Below, in pieces: positions 1 through 9,270 of a DNA stretch of 64,000 nt; position 1 is the first letter of the stretch; the number at the start of each line of letters is the position of its first letter. The translations under genes and the position numbers were made by a program. The stretch lies in assembly GCF_900108245.1 (NCBI RefSeq), contig NZ_FNUY01000002.1, positions 248,001-312,000 on the forward strand. Direction: 5' to 3'. The stretch is from Allobosea lathyri. GTDB lineage: Bacteria; Pseudomonadota; Alphaproteobacteria; Rhizobiales; Beijerinckiaceae. The notes beneath the pieces were generated by a model. It made no database searches, had not been told where the DNA came from, and was given only the letters and a program-made list of their open reading frames with translations.

Positions 1-18
1 CGGGCTCTTGGTCGCCAT
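1..18 (-). CDS. accB: Start of a gene, probably accB (biotin carboxyl carrier protein), cut by the window edge
   Basis: Only six codons are inside the window, reading MATKSP from an ATG at 18-16 on the minus strand. The call rests mainly on context: aroQ lies directly upstream on the same strand, and aroQ-accB-accC is a common alphaproteobacterial order. The sequence alone cannot prove the identity. Confidence 0.4.
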
Positions 19-99
19 GGCGGATGTCACCGTCTTCTCGATATCTTGACTAGGACGGGCTGGCGGCGCGCGCCGCAACCCCGATTGCTTTTAGCGGAA

Positions 100-567
100 T
101 CAGGCTGCGGGTTTCGCAGCCCGCTTCTCCAGTAGCGGCACGATCGCGTCGAAAGCGAGGTCGTAGCTGGCAACCCCGAAGCCGCAGATCACGCCGACGC
201 AGACCGGAGCCATATAGGAATGGTGCCGGAATTCCTCGCGGGCATGGACATTCGAGATATGGACCTCGATCGTCATCGCGTCCGCGCCCTTGATCGCATC
301 GCGCAGCGCGACGGAGGTGTGGGTATAGGCGCCGGCATTGATGATCACGCCCGCGCCCGCCAACCCGGCCTGCTGGATGAAGGTGACGAGTTCGCCTTCA
401 TAATTGGTCTGGCGGAATGTCAGCTCGACGCCGGCCGCTTCGGCCTTCGCCTTGAGGCGTGCCTCGACACCAGCCAGCGTCACGGCGCCATAGGTTGCGG
501 GCTCGCGGGTGCCGAGCAGGTTGAGATTGGGACCGTTGAGAACGTGGACGGCGACCATGAGGCGCAT
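100..567 (-). CDS. aroQ: 3-dehydroquinate dehydratase, type II
   Basis: The product dehydrates 3-dehydroquinate to 3-dehydroshikimate in the cytosolic shikimate pathway. At 155 residues it has the usual length of the small type II enzyme. Family signatures are visible: NGPNLNLLG at residues 11-19, the catalytic tyrosine in TYG (Tyr26), NAGAYTH at 77-83 and the EVHISN-HAREEFRHHS block at 101-117, which carries the active-site histidine. An alternative start is Met4 (position 558), giving the family-like beginning MVAVHVLNGPN; a GGA four bases before the first ATG slightly favours 567. It probably heads an operon with accB. Confidence 0.95.
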   Translation of the reverse strand: MRLMVAVHVLNGPNLNLLGTREPATYGAVTLAGVEARLKAKAEAAGVELTFRQTNYEGELVTFIQQAGLAGAGVIINAGAYTHTSVALRDAIKGADAMTIEVHISNVHAREEFRHHSYMAPVCVGVICGFGVASYDLAFDAIVPLLEKRAAKPAA

Positions 568-660
568 TGATTCCAGCGCCGCACGAAGGCGGCAGACGCC
601 GCCCTCATAAACGCTGCGGGCCGGCAGGGGAAGCCTGCAAGCCCCGATCGGGCCAAAGCC

Positions 661-1467
661 TTAGCCGCTGCAGGTCGCCTTGCCGCATTTGCGGACGGCA
701 TCGATCTTCTGCTTGAGGGCGGGAGCACCGACCGCGCCGAAGACGACCTCGTCGCCGAGGATGAAGGCGGGGGTGCCGGTCAGGCCGAGCCTGTCGCCGA
801 GCGCGACGGTGTCCTCGATCGCGGCGCGGGTGGCGGGAGCGTCCATATCCTTGCGCAGGCGCTCGACGTCAGCCCCGGCGTCCTTGGCGATTTCGAGCGC
901 CTTGGCGCCGTTGACGCGTCCTTTGACGCCCATCAGCTTGTTGTGGAATTCGAAGTATTTGGCACCCTGCAGCTGGTTCTTGGCGGCAACCGCGACGCGG
1001 CTCGCCTCGACCGAATCGGGGCCGAGGATCGGGAAGTCCTTCAGGACGACCCTGAGCTTCGGGTCATTCTTGGTGAGCGTCTGGACATCCTCCATCGCCC
1101 TTTTGCAGAAGCCGCAATTGTAATCCATGAACTCGACGATCGTGACGTCACCCTGCGGGTTGCCGATGATCACGGAGGTCGCGGGGTCGGTGAGTCGCGC
1201 CTTTTCGGCGGAGACGGCGTTGCGCTGCTGCTCGGCCTGGGCGACCGTGTTGCGGCGCTCCAGTTCGACCAGCGCCTCTTGGATCAGTTCGGGGTTCTGC
1301 AGCAGCGTTTCGCGGATCAACTCGACGACCGCCTTGCGCTGGTCGGGCGAAAGGGCCGGGCTCTGAGCCTGAGCGGGAGCTGTCGAGACCGCGAGCCAGA
1401 CAGCAAGAGCGAGGCTGGCGTGCCGCAGGGCGGCACGTGCCAGGCTCGACAGGGTGGAGCGGGCCAT
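661..1467 (-). CDS. Secreted DsbA-family thiol:disulfide oxidoreductase
   Basis: This is a periplasmic thioredoxin-fold protein of the DsbA/Com1 type. Residues 1-35 form a signal peptide (positively charged start, hydrophobic stretch, APAQAQ cleavage region). A helical, ScsC-like N-terminal segment follows (about 38-85). The redox motif CGFC is at residues 118-121, within FMDYNCGFCKRAM, and the cis-proline loop appears later as GTPAF. The start at 1467 was chosen because an AAAGGA Shine-Dalgarno lies about eight bases upstream and because a longer start at 1500 would put charged residues before the signal peptide. The likely role is oxidation or isomerisation of disulfides in exported proteins; its partner is unknown. 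Confidence 0.88.
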   Translation of the reverse strand: MARSTLSSLARAALRHASLALAVWLAVSTAPAQAQSPALSPDQRKAVVELIRETLLQNPELIQEALVELERRNTVAQAEQQRNAVSAEKARLTDPATSVIIGNPQGDVTIVEFMDYNCGFCKRAMEDVQTLTKNDPKLRVVLKDFPILGPDSVEASRVAVAAKNQLQGAKYFEFHNKLMGVKGRVNGAKALEIAKDAGADVERLRKDMDAPATRAAIEDTVALGDRLGLTGTPAFILGDEVVFGAVGAPALKQKIDAVRKCGKATCSG

Positions 1468-1640
1468 ATCATCATCCTTTCGGTTCCGACCTCCCTTCAC
1501 GGAAGCGGTCGGACAAACGGCGTAACTGCTGCCTTCAGCTTCTCCGCCCTCGGGCGGTCGGCGTCAATTCACAGCTTTGCCAGTGGTTGCAGGGCGGGGA
1601 TGGCTCGGCTACGCGGACTGGCGAAGACCCTGGCCCGGAT

Positions 1641-2852
1641 ATGACAATGCAAAAGCCTGACTTTCCATCGTCGACATTGCCACCGTCCACATTGCCGTTG
1701 CTGGCCGAGCGCGCAGCCCGCGTCTCGCCCTTCATCGTCATGGACGTGATGAACCAGGCTGCCGCGATCGAGCGGGCCGGTGGCTCCGTCGTCCATATGG
1801 AGGTTGGCCAGCCATCCGCACCGACGCCGGCCAGCATCAGGGCTGCCGCCGGCCGTGCCCTGGAGCACGGTCGCATCGGATATACGCAGGCTCTCGGCAC
1901 GGATTCGCTGAGGGAACGCATCTCCAGGCATTATCAGGACGCCTATGGCGTGGGCGTGGCGGCCGAGCGCATCGTGGTGACGACGGGCTCATCGGGCGGC
2001 TTCATCCTGGCCTTCCTCGCCTGTTTCCAGCCGGGAGCGCGCGTTGCCATCACGGCGCCGGGCTATCCGGCCTATCGCAACATCCTGATCGCGCTCGGGC
2101 TCGAACCGGTGGCGATCGAGGTCGGTCCCGAGACGCGCTTTGCCCTGACGCCGGAACTGATCGCGCAGGCCCATGCGCAGGCGCCGCTGGCGGGCGTTCT
2201 GACGATGAGCCCCGCCAACCCGACCGGGGTGGTGATGGCGCCCGAGGCCATTGCCGCCGTGGCGGCCGAATGCCGCCGGCTCGGTCTCTGGTATATTTCC
2301 GACGAGATCTATCACGGGTTGACCTATGAGACGCCTGCGACGACCGCATTGTCCGCCGATCAGGACGCGATCATCGTCAATTCCTTCTCGAAATATTACT
2401 GCATGACCGGCTGGCGCGTCGGCTGGCTGGTCGTGCCCCAGCGCCTCGTGCGGACGATCGAGCGGCTGCAGCAGAATTTATCGATCTCGGTGCCCTACCT
2501 CAGCCAGGTGGCCGGCGAGGCGGCTTTTGACGCCACTGCCGAGTGCGAGGCGATCAAGGCCGGATATGCGGAGAATCGCGCCTTTCTGCTGAAGGCGTTG
2601 CCGGCGATCGGTCTTGGCGAGTTCCTGCCTGTCGACGGCGCGTTCTACATCTATCTCGACATAGGCCGATACTCCAACGATTCCATGGAGTTCTGCCGGA
2701 ATGTTCTTGAAGGCGCCGGCGTCGCGATCACGCCAGGGCTCGACTTCGACGAGGCCAGAGGCTCGCGCACCGCCAGGCTCTCCTTTGCGGGCTCGCTGGC
2801 GGAATGCGAGGACGCGGTGTCGCGCCTCGATGGCTGGCTGAAGCGGCGCTGA
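1641..2852 (+). CDS. Pyridoxal-phosphate aminotransferase, class I/II
   Basis: A fold-type I PLP enzyme of 403 residues. The substrate is not identifiable from sequence; these proteins are usually annotated as aspartate or general amino acid aminotransferases. Visible features are the glycine-rich cofactor loop TTGSSGGF, the SPANPTGV motif, DEIYHGL with the aspartate that contacts the pyridine nitrogen, and the Schiff-base lysine in NSFSKYYCMTGWR (Lys251). The frame is open far upstream, to 1437, but that part overlaps the divergent dsbA-like gene. ATG at 1641 begins the conserved part, and ATG at 1647 is an alternative. Confidence 0.88.
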   Translation: MTMQKPDFPSSTLPPSTLPLLAERAARVSPFIVMDVMNQAAAIERAGGSVVHMEVGQPSAPTPASIRAAAGRALEHGRIGYTQALGTDSLRERISRHYQDAYGVGVAAERIVVTTGSSGGFILAFLACFQPGARVAITAPGYPAYRNILIALGLEPVAIEVGPETRFALTPELIAQAHAQAPLAGVLTMSPANPTGVVMAPEAIAAVAAECRRLGLWYISDEIYHGLTYETPATTALSADQDAIIVNSFSKYYCMTGWRVGWLVVPQRLVRTIERLQQNLSISVPYLSQVAGEAAFDATAECEAIKAGYAENRAFLLKALPAIGLGEFLPVDGAFYIYLDIGRYSNDSMEFCRNVLEGAGVAITPGLDFDEARGSRTARLSFAGSLAECEDAVSRLDGWLKRR

Positions 2853-2954
2853 AAGGCGTTCCGGCAATAATTACAGGCCTTCCCGTCAGCTTGCCCTTGC
2901 CAAATCTTCGGCGCCGGAGACATCCTCCGGGCCCTAGGCCTTGGAGAGGCGCAG

Positions 2955-5240
2955 ATGCGCGGTTGCAATACCCGTTCGATGACATCGCGGTTCCTGTTGT
3001 CGGGGCTTGGTGTCCTCGCCTTCCTGTGGTTCGCAGCGATCCCCGCCGCGCCTGCTTTGGCGCAGACGGACGCAGATAAGTCGGTCACCCTCGTCCTGCG
3101 CGGCGACGAGACGCCCGATGCGCTGGCACGCACCATCAAAGCGCTCGAAGCCACCGGTCGCAAGGTGACATTGCGGCTGGCCGGGGCGGGAGAGGCACAG
3201 CCGCCGGCAACTGTGTCCGCATCTGCGCCGACGCCTGTTGCCCCAGCAAAGGCTCCGACACGGGTCTCGACGGCCGAGACGCGAATCGAGGCGTTCTGGG
3301 AGGATTTCGTCGATGGCTTCGATGCCGGCAATGCCGCGATTCCGCGGGCCGTCGAGTTGCCCGATGATTGGCAGCGGTCCTGGATGGGCAACCGCAATGG
3401 GCTCACCGGCCCGTCGGCGGGCGTTCGCATCCTGGCCAGCCTGGCGCTCGCCATCGCAGGGGCTGGGCTGTTCCGTTACGCCAGCGCAGGCTGGTTCGCG
3501 CGACGCCTGCGACCGGCCGGCCCGGAATTCACGACACGTCTGATTGCATCGGGATACGGGCTGCTTCAGGACGCCCTCACGATCGCAATTGCGCTCGGGC
3601 TCTTGCGGTTCGAAGCGGGGCTGTGGTTGCCAGAACCGGACCTCGCGGCTGCAGCGCTGCGCACTGCCGGCAACGGTGCGGCGATCGGCGCCTGCTATAT
3701 TGCAGTCGGGCGCTTCCTGCTCGCGCCGGGCGCTCCTGAAAGGCGTCTGTTGCCCCTGCCGCGTGCCGAGCGGCATTTCCGCATCCTCTGCATTTATGCG
3801 ATCGCAACCCCGATCGTCGTCGTCAGCGCGATCCTGGCCCAGCGGGTGGCCGGCAGCCGGGAGGCCGTTGCGGGGCTGTTTGCCGTCAGCGCCCTGGCCA
3901 TCACCGCCTTCAAGGTCTGGTGGTTCATCGATGCGCGCCACGATCTGACCGCGCTGGTGCTGCAGCATTCGCCGCAGCCCGGCCCCGGCCTGCGCTTGCT
4001 GGCAATCCTGACGCCGTGGCTCTACGTGGCCTTCTCGATCTTCATCTGGATGGTGGGCCGCGCTGCGATGATGATGCCGGATGGCGGACATTGGGCGGCG
4101 TCGGCAGGCCTCACGCAACTGATTATCGTGCTGGCGCCGATCATTGCCGCCGGCGTCACCAATCTGATCGCGTGCCGGAGAGCCAAGCTGGCCTCGGTCG
4201 AGCCGCTGCCGCCATTGAAGCAGGCGCTTGGCCTCGCCGGGCAGGCGGCCGCCGGAGGCGTTGTCTGGGCGGGGGGCTTCTATCTGATGGCACGGCTTTG
4301 GGCCAGCTTCGTCCTGGAGATCAGCTCGGGCGATTTCAGCACCTTCTCGCGACAGGCAGCGGGCGTCGCCGTGCTCGCCTTTGCGGGCTGGGTCATGCTT
4401 GTCTTCCTGCGGGCCTTCTTCGACGCCTATACGCCCCGGCGCTCGGCCATCGGCCCGGCCGACGAGGATGAGGCGCATGAAGACAACGTGCCGTCCCGCC
4501 TCGCGACTGTCCTGCCGGTGCTGCGCGGCGTGGTGCTCGGTGCGGTCATCGGATTGACAACCCTGGTCGTTCTGTCCCGGCTCGGCGTCGATATCGGGCC
4601 GCTGCTCGCCGGTTTCGGCATATTGGGCCTGGCAATTTCCTTCGGCTCGCAGGCGCTGGTGCGTGACATCGTCTCCGGCTTCTTCTTCATGATCGAGGAT
4701 GCCTTCCGCGTCGGCGAATATGTCGACACCGGCAAGCTCAAGGGCACGGTCGAGAAGATCTCATTGCGCTCCATGCAGCTGCGCCACCAGAGCGGCCAGA
4801 TCCATACCGTGCCCTTCGGCCAGATCGCCTCGCTGACCAATGCCAGCCGCGACTGGGCGACGGTCAAGTTCAACGTCCGGCTCGACCATTCCGCCGATAT
4901 CGAATTGGCCCGCAAGGCCATCAAGAAGACCGGCATTGCTTTGCTGGAAGACCCCGAATACGGCCCGCATTTCATTGCCCCGCTCAAGATGCAGGGCGTC
5001 GCCGATATCACCGACAGCGCAATCGTGATCAGGCTGAAGTTCACCTCCAAGCCGAACCAGGCGTCGGGCGTCCAGCGCGAGGCGCTGAAGCGGGTCTACC
5101 GCGCCCTCAACGAGGCCCATATTCCCTTCGCCTCGAATGCCGTCACAGTACGCGGCGGCGAAGGCAACTATGCCGGTGGGGCGGCAGCAGCAATCCAGGC
5201 CCTGCCGCCGCCGAGCCCGCTGGCCCCTGCGGCGGGATAG
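2955..5240 (+). CDS. Large mechanosensitive ion channel of the MscS family
   Basis: A 761-residue inner-membrane protein of the extended MscS type. A signal-peptide-like stretch ends at about residue 37 (PALAQT), followed by a periplasmic segment to about 150. Several transmembrane helices then fill residues 155-540. The MscS core follows: the pore helix rich in Gly and Ala (LLAGFGILGLAISFGSQ, about 548-564), the beta domain with IVSGFFFMIEDAFRVGEYV, and a C-terminal alpha/beta cage to about 740. A GGAGAGG ribosome site five bases before ATG 2955 decides the start; ATG 2979 is an alternative. It is predicted to open under membrane tension and protect against hypo-osmotic shock. Confidence 0.9.
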   Translation: MRGCNTRSMTSRFLLSGLGVLAFLWFAAIPAAPALAQTDADKSVTLVLRGDETPDALARTIKALEATGRKVTLRLAGAGEAQPPATVSASAPTPVAPAKAPTRVSTAETRIEAFWEDFVDGFDAGNAAIPRAVELPDDWQRSWMGNRNGLTGPSAGVRILASLALAIAGAGLFRYASAGWFARRLRPAGPEFTTRLIASGYGLLQDALTIAIALGLLRFEAGLWLPEPDLAAAALRTAGNGAAIGACYIAVGRFLLAPGAPERRLLPLPRAERHFRILCIYAIATPIVVVSAILAQRVAGSREAVAGLFAVSALAITAFKVWWFIDARHDLTALVLQHSPQPGPGLRLLAILTPWLYVAFSIFIWMVGRAAMMMPDGGHWAASAGLTQLIIVLAPIIAAGVTNLIACRRAKLASVEPLPPLKQALGLAGQAAAGGVVWAGGFYLMARLWASFVLEISSGDFSTFSRQAAGVAVLAFAGWVMLVFLRAFFDAYTPRRSAIGPADEDEAHEDNVPSRLATVLPVLRGVVLGAVIGLTTLVVLSRLGVDIGPLLAGFGILGLAISFGSQALVRDIVSGFFFMIEDAFRVGEYVDTGKLKGTVEKISLRSMQLRHQSGQIHTVPFGQIASLTNASRDWATVKFNVRLDHSADIELARKAIKKTGIALLEDPEYGPHFIAPLKMQGVADITDSAIVIRLKFTSKPNQASGVQREALKRVYRALNEAHIPFASNAVTVRGGEGNYAGGAAAAIQALPPPSPLAPAAG

Positions 5241-5255
5241 CGACGAAGCGATCCC

Positions 5256-5609
5256 TCAGAGCAGGACAAAACAGCCGAAACCGACCACGACGAGCAATCC
5301 GCCAAGCAAGGTTGCAAGCCGCGCCGATCCGATGACTGCCATGCGCTCGGAGAGACGGCTCGCTTTATCCTTGGGGCCAGCCGCCATCTCGCTGCGGTAC
5401 TGGCCGGCATAGAGGCTTGGCGTCATCTGATGTCCGACGGGACGGTTGCCTTCGAGCTCGACCCTGACGGCTATGAACAGGACCAGGAGGCCGAGCAGCC
5501 CGACGCCGAACCAGCCGATGGCGCTCCAGGCGAGCCAGGCCAGTCCCAACAGCGCGACGACCGATATTGCGGTCAGGATCAGGCGCTCGCGGTTCCCGGG
5601 CGGGGGCAT
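5256..5609 (-). CDS. Small membrane protein of unknown function
   Basis: A 117-residue protein that I do not recognise. It has two close hydrophobic helices near the N terminus (about residues 9-47), a soluble middle, and a third hydrophobic stretch at the C terminus (TLLGGLLVVVGFGCFVLL). ATG 5609 was preferred over the in-frame GTG at 5615 because the GGAGG Shine-Dalgarno sits five bases before this ATG and abuts the GTG. It is convergent with the MscS gene, with 15 bases between the two stops. Confidence 0.7.
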   Translation of the reverse strand: MPPPGNRERLILTAISVVALLGLAWLAWSAIGWFGVGLLGLLVLFIAVRVELEGNRPVGHQMTPSLYAGQYRSEMAAGPKDKASRLSERMAVIGSARLATLLGGLLVVVGFGCFVLL

Positions 5610-5652
5610 CGTCACCTCCGTGCTGCGACCAAATTTCGGGATTAATTCTTGG

Positions 5653-5689
5653 CAAGAAAAAGCCCGCTGCGAGCGATCGCAGCGGGCTG
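5653..5689 (-). terminator. Rho-independent terminator of the RNase E gene, possibly bidirectional
   Basis: A perfect 12-bp stem (AGCCCGCTGCGA paired with TCGCAGCGGGCT, 5661-5672 with 5677-5688) encloses the tetraloop GCGA. On the minus strand it is followed by TTTTTCTT and lies six bases after the rne stop codon. The other strand has TTTTT after the stem, so it could also end plus-strand transcripts. Confidence 0.9.
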
Positions 5690-5694
5690 ATTTT

Positions 5695-8550
5695 TCAGGA
5701 GCGTCCGGCCAGCTTGTTCCACCAGCCGCCGCGCTTGGGGCGGTCCGGATCAGGCGGCGTCAGCACGACCGCAACCGGTTCCTCGACGACCTGTGGAGCC
5801 GGGGCCGGGACGGGCTCCGGCGCGGGTTCCGGGGTCGGTTCGGGAGCGGCGGCCTGTTCGACCGGAGCGGGCGCCGGCTCAGCGGTTTCCGCACCTTCCG
5901 TGATCGGCACGACCTTCTTGCGCGAGCGGCTGCGCTTGGGCTTCTCGGGCATGGCGACAGGCGCCTCGACCGCAGGCTCCTCGACCGCAAGTGCTTCGGC
6001 GGCGGGGACCTCGGCCACGACGGTCTCGGCGCTGTCTTCGGCAGCTTTCGCTGCTTCGGCCGCTTCGGCCGCGATATCGGCCTTCGACTTCCGGCCGCCA
6101 CGACGGGGGCGCTTCGGCTTCTCGTCTTCAAGGACGGGAGCAGCCTCCTCGACCGGGGTCGGGGCGGGGGCCTCGGGCGTCGCCGTCACGGCATCATTCG
6201 CAGCAGTGTCGTTCTGCTCCTCGCCGTCCTCGTCGCCCTCTTCGTCGCCTTCGGCATCGTCGCTGCCGCCATCGAGACGCTGGCCATTGGCGTCACGCTC
6301 GCCGCCACGCCGCCGCCGACGACGGCGCCTGCGCTTGCGGCCGCCTTCGCCGCGAGCCTCGCCATCTGTCGCCTCGGGCTTGGCTTCGCTGTCGGCAACA
6401 ACTGCCTCGACGGCATCGGGCTCGGCTCCGAGCGCCTCGGCCTCGGCCGCGGCGTCGAGTGCCTCGTCGTCGACGTCGATCGCAACAGCCTCGGCCTTGA
6501 AGCTCGTCGGAATGACACGCCCTTCATTGCCGACGAATTCGCCGCGCTCGACCTCGAAATAGCGGGTACCGAGCAAGGCTGCATCAACCGAGATGGTGAT
6601 CGCGATGGCGAAGCGCGCCTCGAGATCGGCGAGATGGGCGCGCTTCTGATTCAGCACATAAAGCGCGACCTCCGGCCGGGTACGGACAGTCAGGTTATGC
6701 GAGGCGCTCTTGATCAGCGTCTCTTCCAGCGCGCGCAGGATCTGCAGCGCGACCGACGAAGTCGAACGCACCATGCCGGCGCCGGCGCAGTGCGCGCAGG
6801 GCACGGACGAGCTTTCGAGCACGCCGGTGCGGATGCGCTGGCGTGACATCTCAAGCAGGCCGAAGGCCGAGATGCGGCCGACCTGAATGCGGGCGCGATC
6901 GTCCTTCAGGCAATCCTTGAGCTTCTTCTCGACCGCACGGTTGTTGCGGTTCTCCTCCATGTCGATGAAATCGATCACGATGAGGCCGGCAAGGTCGCGC
7001 AAGCGCAGCTGGCGCGAGATTTCCTCGGCTGCTTCGAGATTGGTCTTGAGGGCGGTGTCCTCGATATTGTGCTCGCGGGTCGAGCGCCCGGAGTTGATGT
7101 CGATCGCCACCAGCGCTTCGGTCTGGTTGATGACGATATAGCCGCCGGACTTCAGCGTGACCGTGTTGGAGAACATCGCGTCGAGCTGGCTCTCGATGCC
7201 GAAGGCAGCAAAGAGCGGCGTCTGATCGCGATAGGCCTTCACGCTCTTGGCATGGCTCGGCATGAGCATGCGCATGAAGTCCTTGGCCTCGCGATAGGCC
7301 TCGTCGCCGGCGACGTGAACCTCGTCGATATCCTTGTTGTAGAGGTCGCGGATCGAGCGCTTGACGAGGTTGCCCTCCTCATAGACCAGCGCGGGCGCGA
7401 CCGAGGCCAGCGTCAGCTCGCGCACGCTCTCCCACATCCGCATCAGATATTCGTAGTCGCGCTTGATCTCGACCTTCGTACGCGAGGCTCCCGCCGTGCG
7501 CAGGATGATGCCCATCCCCTCGGGAACCTCCAACTCGGAGGCGACTTCCTTCAGGCGCTTGCGATCTTCCGTGTTGGTGATCTTGCGCGAAATGCCGCCG
7601 CCCTTGCCGGTGTTCGGCATCAGCACCGAATAGCGGCCGGCGAGCGAGAGATAGGTGGTGAGTGCGGCGCCCTTGTTGCCGCGCTCTTCCTTGACGACCT
7701 GGACCAGGATGATCTGGCGGCGCTTGATCACCTCCTGGATCTTGTACTGGCGGCGCGAATGGCGCGGGGCGCGCTCGGGCATGTCGTCGAGGGCGTCGCC
7801 GCCGCCGAGCTGCTCGGGCTCCTCATGAGCCTCCTCGCCGTCGTCGTGGTGATCGTCGTCCTGGCCGGGCCTGCGGGCCTCTTCGCCGTCAGCCGAAACG
7901 TCGTCGGCCTGCGCCGTGTCGTCTTCGGAGGATTCGCTGTCGGAAGCCTCGCTGGCGGACGATTCCGGCCGGGTTTCGAAGGTCAGGGGCGCAGCGTTCT
8001 CGACGACGGCCTCGTCGGCCGATTCGGCCACGGCCGGAGCGAAGAACTCACCGAAGGCGGGCGCGCCCTCGTTGACCATGGCGGCTTCCTTGCCGTCGGT
8101 CTCGACCACGATGGTGGCGCCGTTCTCATCGAGCTCGGCGGTCACGGTCTCGTCGGTCGCGGCCTTCTTGGCGCGGCCGTCACGATCACCGCGCCTGCCG
8201 CGATCGCGACGTCCACCGCGCTTCTCGCGGCTGCGTTCCTCGTCACGCTCTTCCTCGCGGTCGGCGCGCGCCTCGTCGGCGAGCAGAGCCTGCCGGTCGG
8301 CGACCGGAATCTGGTAATAGTCCGGGTGAATTTCGGAGAAGGCGAGGAAGCCGTGGCGGTTGCCGCCATACTCGACGAAGGCAGCCTGGAGCGAGGGCTC
8401 CACGCGCGTGACCTTGGCGAGATAGATATTGCCGCGCAGGGGTTTGCGGCTGGCGGATTCGAAATCAAATTCCTCGATACGTGATCCGCGAACCACCACG
8501 ACCCGGGTCTCTTCCGGGTGGGTGGCGTCGATAAGCATCTTGTTTGCCAT
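5695..8550 (-). CDS. rne: Ribonuclease E/G
   Basis: A 951-residue endoribonuclease, the core of the RNA degradosome and an rRNA/tRNA processing enzyme. The N terminus (KMLIDATHPEETRVVV) is typical of the family. The S1 domain begins at about residue 36 and is split by a long acidic and basic low-complexity insertion (about 92-265), as in other alphaproteobacterial RNase E proteins. Catalytic motifs follow: AIDINSGRS with a metal-binding aspartate, VIDFIDMEENRNNRAVE, and RISAFGLLEMSRQR. The zinc-link CAHC supports tetramerisation. The C-terminal third is Ala/Glu/Pro-rich with an unbroken arginine tract, probably an RNA- and partner-binding scaffold. ATG 8550 has a GGAAA site seven bases upstream. 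Confidence 0.96.
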   Translation of the reverse strand: MANKMLIDATHPEETRVVVVRGSRIEEFDFESASRKPLRGNIYLAKVTRVEPSLQAAFVEYGGNRHGFLAFSEIHPDYYQIPVADRQALLADEARADREEERDEERSREKRGGRRDRGRRGDRDGRAKKAATDETVTAELDENGATIVVETDGKEAAMVNEGAPAFGEFFAPAVAESADEAVVENAAPLTFETRPESSASEASDSESSEDDTAQADDVSADGEEARRPGQDDDHHDDGEEAHEEPEQLGGGDALDDMPERAPRHSRRQYKIQEVIKRRQIILVQVVKEERGNKGAALTTYLSLAGRYSVLMPNTGKGGGISRKITNTEDRKRLKEVASELEVPEGMGIILRTAGASRTKVEIKRDYEYLMRMWESVRELTLASVAPALVYEEGNLVKRSIRDLYNKDIDEVHVAGDEAYREAKDFMRMLMPSHAKSVKAYRDQTPLFAAFGIESQLDAMFSNTVTLKSGGYIVINQTEALVAIDINSGRSTREHNIEDTALKTNLEAAEEISRQLRLRDLAGLIVIDFIDMEENRNNRAVEKKLKDCLKDDRARIQVGRISAFGLLEMSRQRIRTGVLESSSVPCAHCAGAGMVRSTSSVALQILRALEETLIKSASHNLTVRTRPEVALYVLNQKRAHLADLEARFAIAITISVDAALLGTRYFEVERGEFVGNEGRVIPTSFKAEAVAIDVDDEALDAAAEAEALGAEPDAVEAVVADSEAKPEATDGEARGEGGRKRRRRRRRRRGGERDANGQRLDGGSDDAEGDEEGDEDGEEQNDTAANDAVTATPEAPAPTPVEEAAPVLEDEKPKRPRRGGRKSKADIAAEAAEAAKAAEDSAETVVAEVPAAEALAVEEPAVEAPVAMPEKPKRSRSRKKVVPITEGAETAEPAPAPVEQAAAPEPTPEPAPEPVPAPAPQVVEEPVAVVLTPPDPDRPKRGGWWNKLAGRS

Positions 8551-9141
8551 AAGACGTTTCCATCGGCGCGGCGGCCGTCAGAACCCGCCGGGCTGCGGAC
8601 ATGTGTCCGCTGCCGCGGGCAGGGGAGCCGCGCATAGGCCGGCGCATGCCGGCATGTTGCAGGAGGGAGGGTTCAATCGAGACAGAATAGCGGCTCGGGA
8701 AACCTGGCCGGGCAAGCAGCCCGACGCAGTCCCGCAGGTATTGACGATTCACCGATGATGTATGCGGCGTCGTATGCCCCGACATCTGTCCTGACCTGCG
8801 ATGGGCTTGCCAACTGACGAAGCACACCGCGTTTGCACGCTCGCGAGACCTTGCCTGGCGCCGAACTCGCGCGCCTGACACCGGCCGTCTGCGGACGATC
8901 CGTTGCGGTTGTCTTGCTGCGACCGAACCCGGTTGGGTCAGCCGCTCGGCATGCCCCGGACGCCGACGGACCCTCGGGTCCGGATGCACTCCAGAGGCGG
9001 CTACGCAAGCAACCATCTCCATTACAGACAGGTGATAGTGATTTGCAAGTCACATCGCATCGAGATCGCGCGGCAGGCGATGGGGCGCTGTTCTCCGGCT
9101 TGTGTGGCCGTGGTAACGGCCTGTTAGGATACCGTGTCACT
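8551..9141. other. Long intergenic region: leader of rne and upstream region of the amidase gene
   Basis: About 590 bp between the divergent rne and amidase genes with no convincing gene. Open frames here have atypical composition and no ribosome sites. RNase E mRNAs are known to carry long 5' leaders used for autoregulation, so the rne side may be such a leader; this is an inference. The minus strand contains a CCTCCCTCC tract near 8660 that could pair with a Shine-Dalgarno sequence. Confidence 0.5.
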
Positions 9142-9270
9142 ATGGTTAAGCCTTGGTGACGACAGTACGGGAATATTCCACTGCTCCCTCACGTTCGCTT
9201 CCCCAGCGCCGGCCGCCGCCGGCCCAAGACCCAGTCGTTTTTCCGGCTGCTGGGCACGCTTGCGGTCGGG

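Noticed and set aside
2934..4478. A 514-codon minus-strand frame antisense to the MscS gene
   Set aside because: Shadow frame rich in Arg, Gln and Pro with no domain; the sense gene has clear MscS motifs.
5446..8484. Long plus-strand frames antisense to RNase E (up to 471 codons)
   Set aside because: They mirror the codon structure of rne in GC-rich DNA, are low complexity and match no family.
8650..8670. GGAGGGAGGG on the plus strand as a Shine-Dalgarno
   Set aside because: No sensible start codon and gene follow it on that strand; it may matter only as a pairing tract in the rne leader.
8833..9159. A 108-codon plus-strand frame in the rne-amidase intergenic region
   Set aside because: No ribosome site, composition unlike neighbouring genes and no recognisable domain. 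Only its last codons (ATG 9142 to TGA 9157) are of interest as part of the amidase frame.
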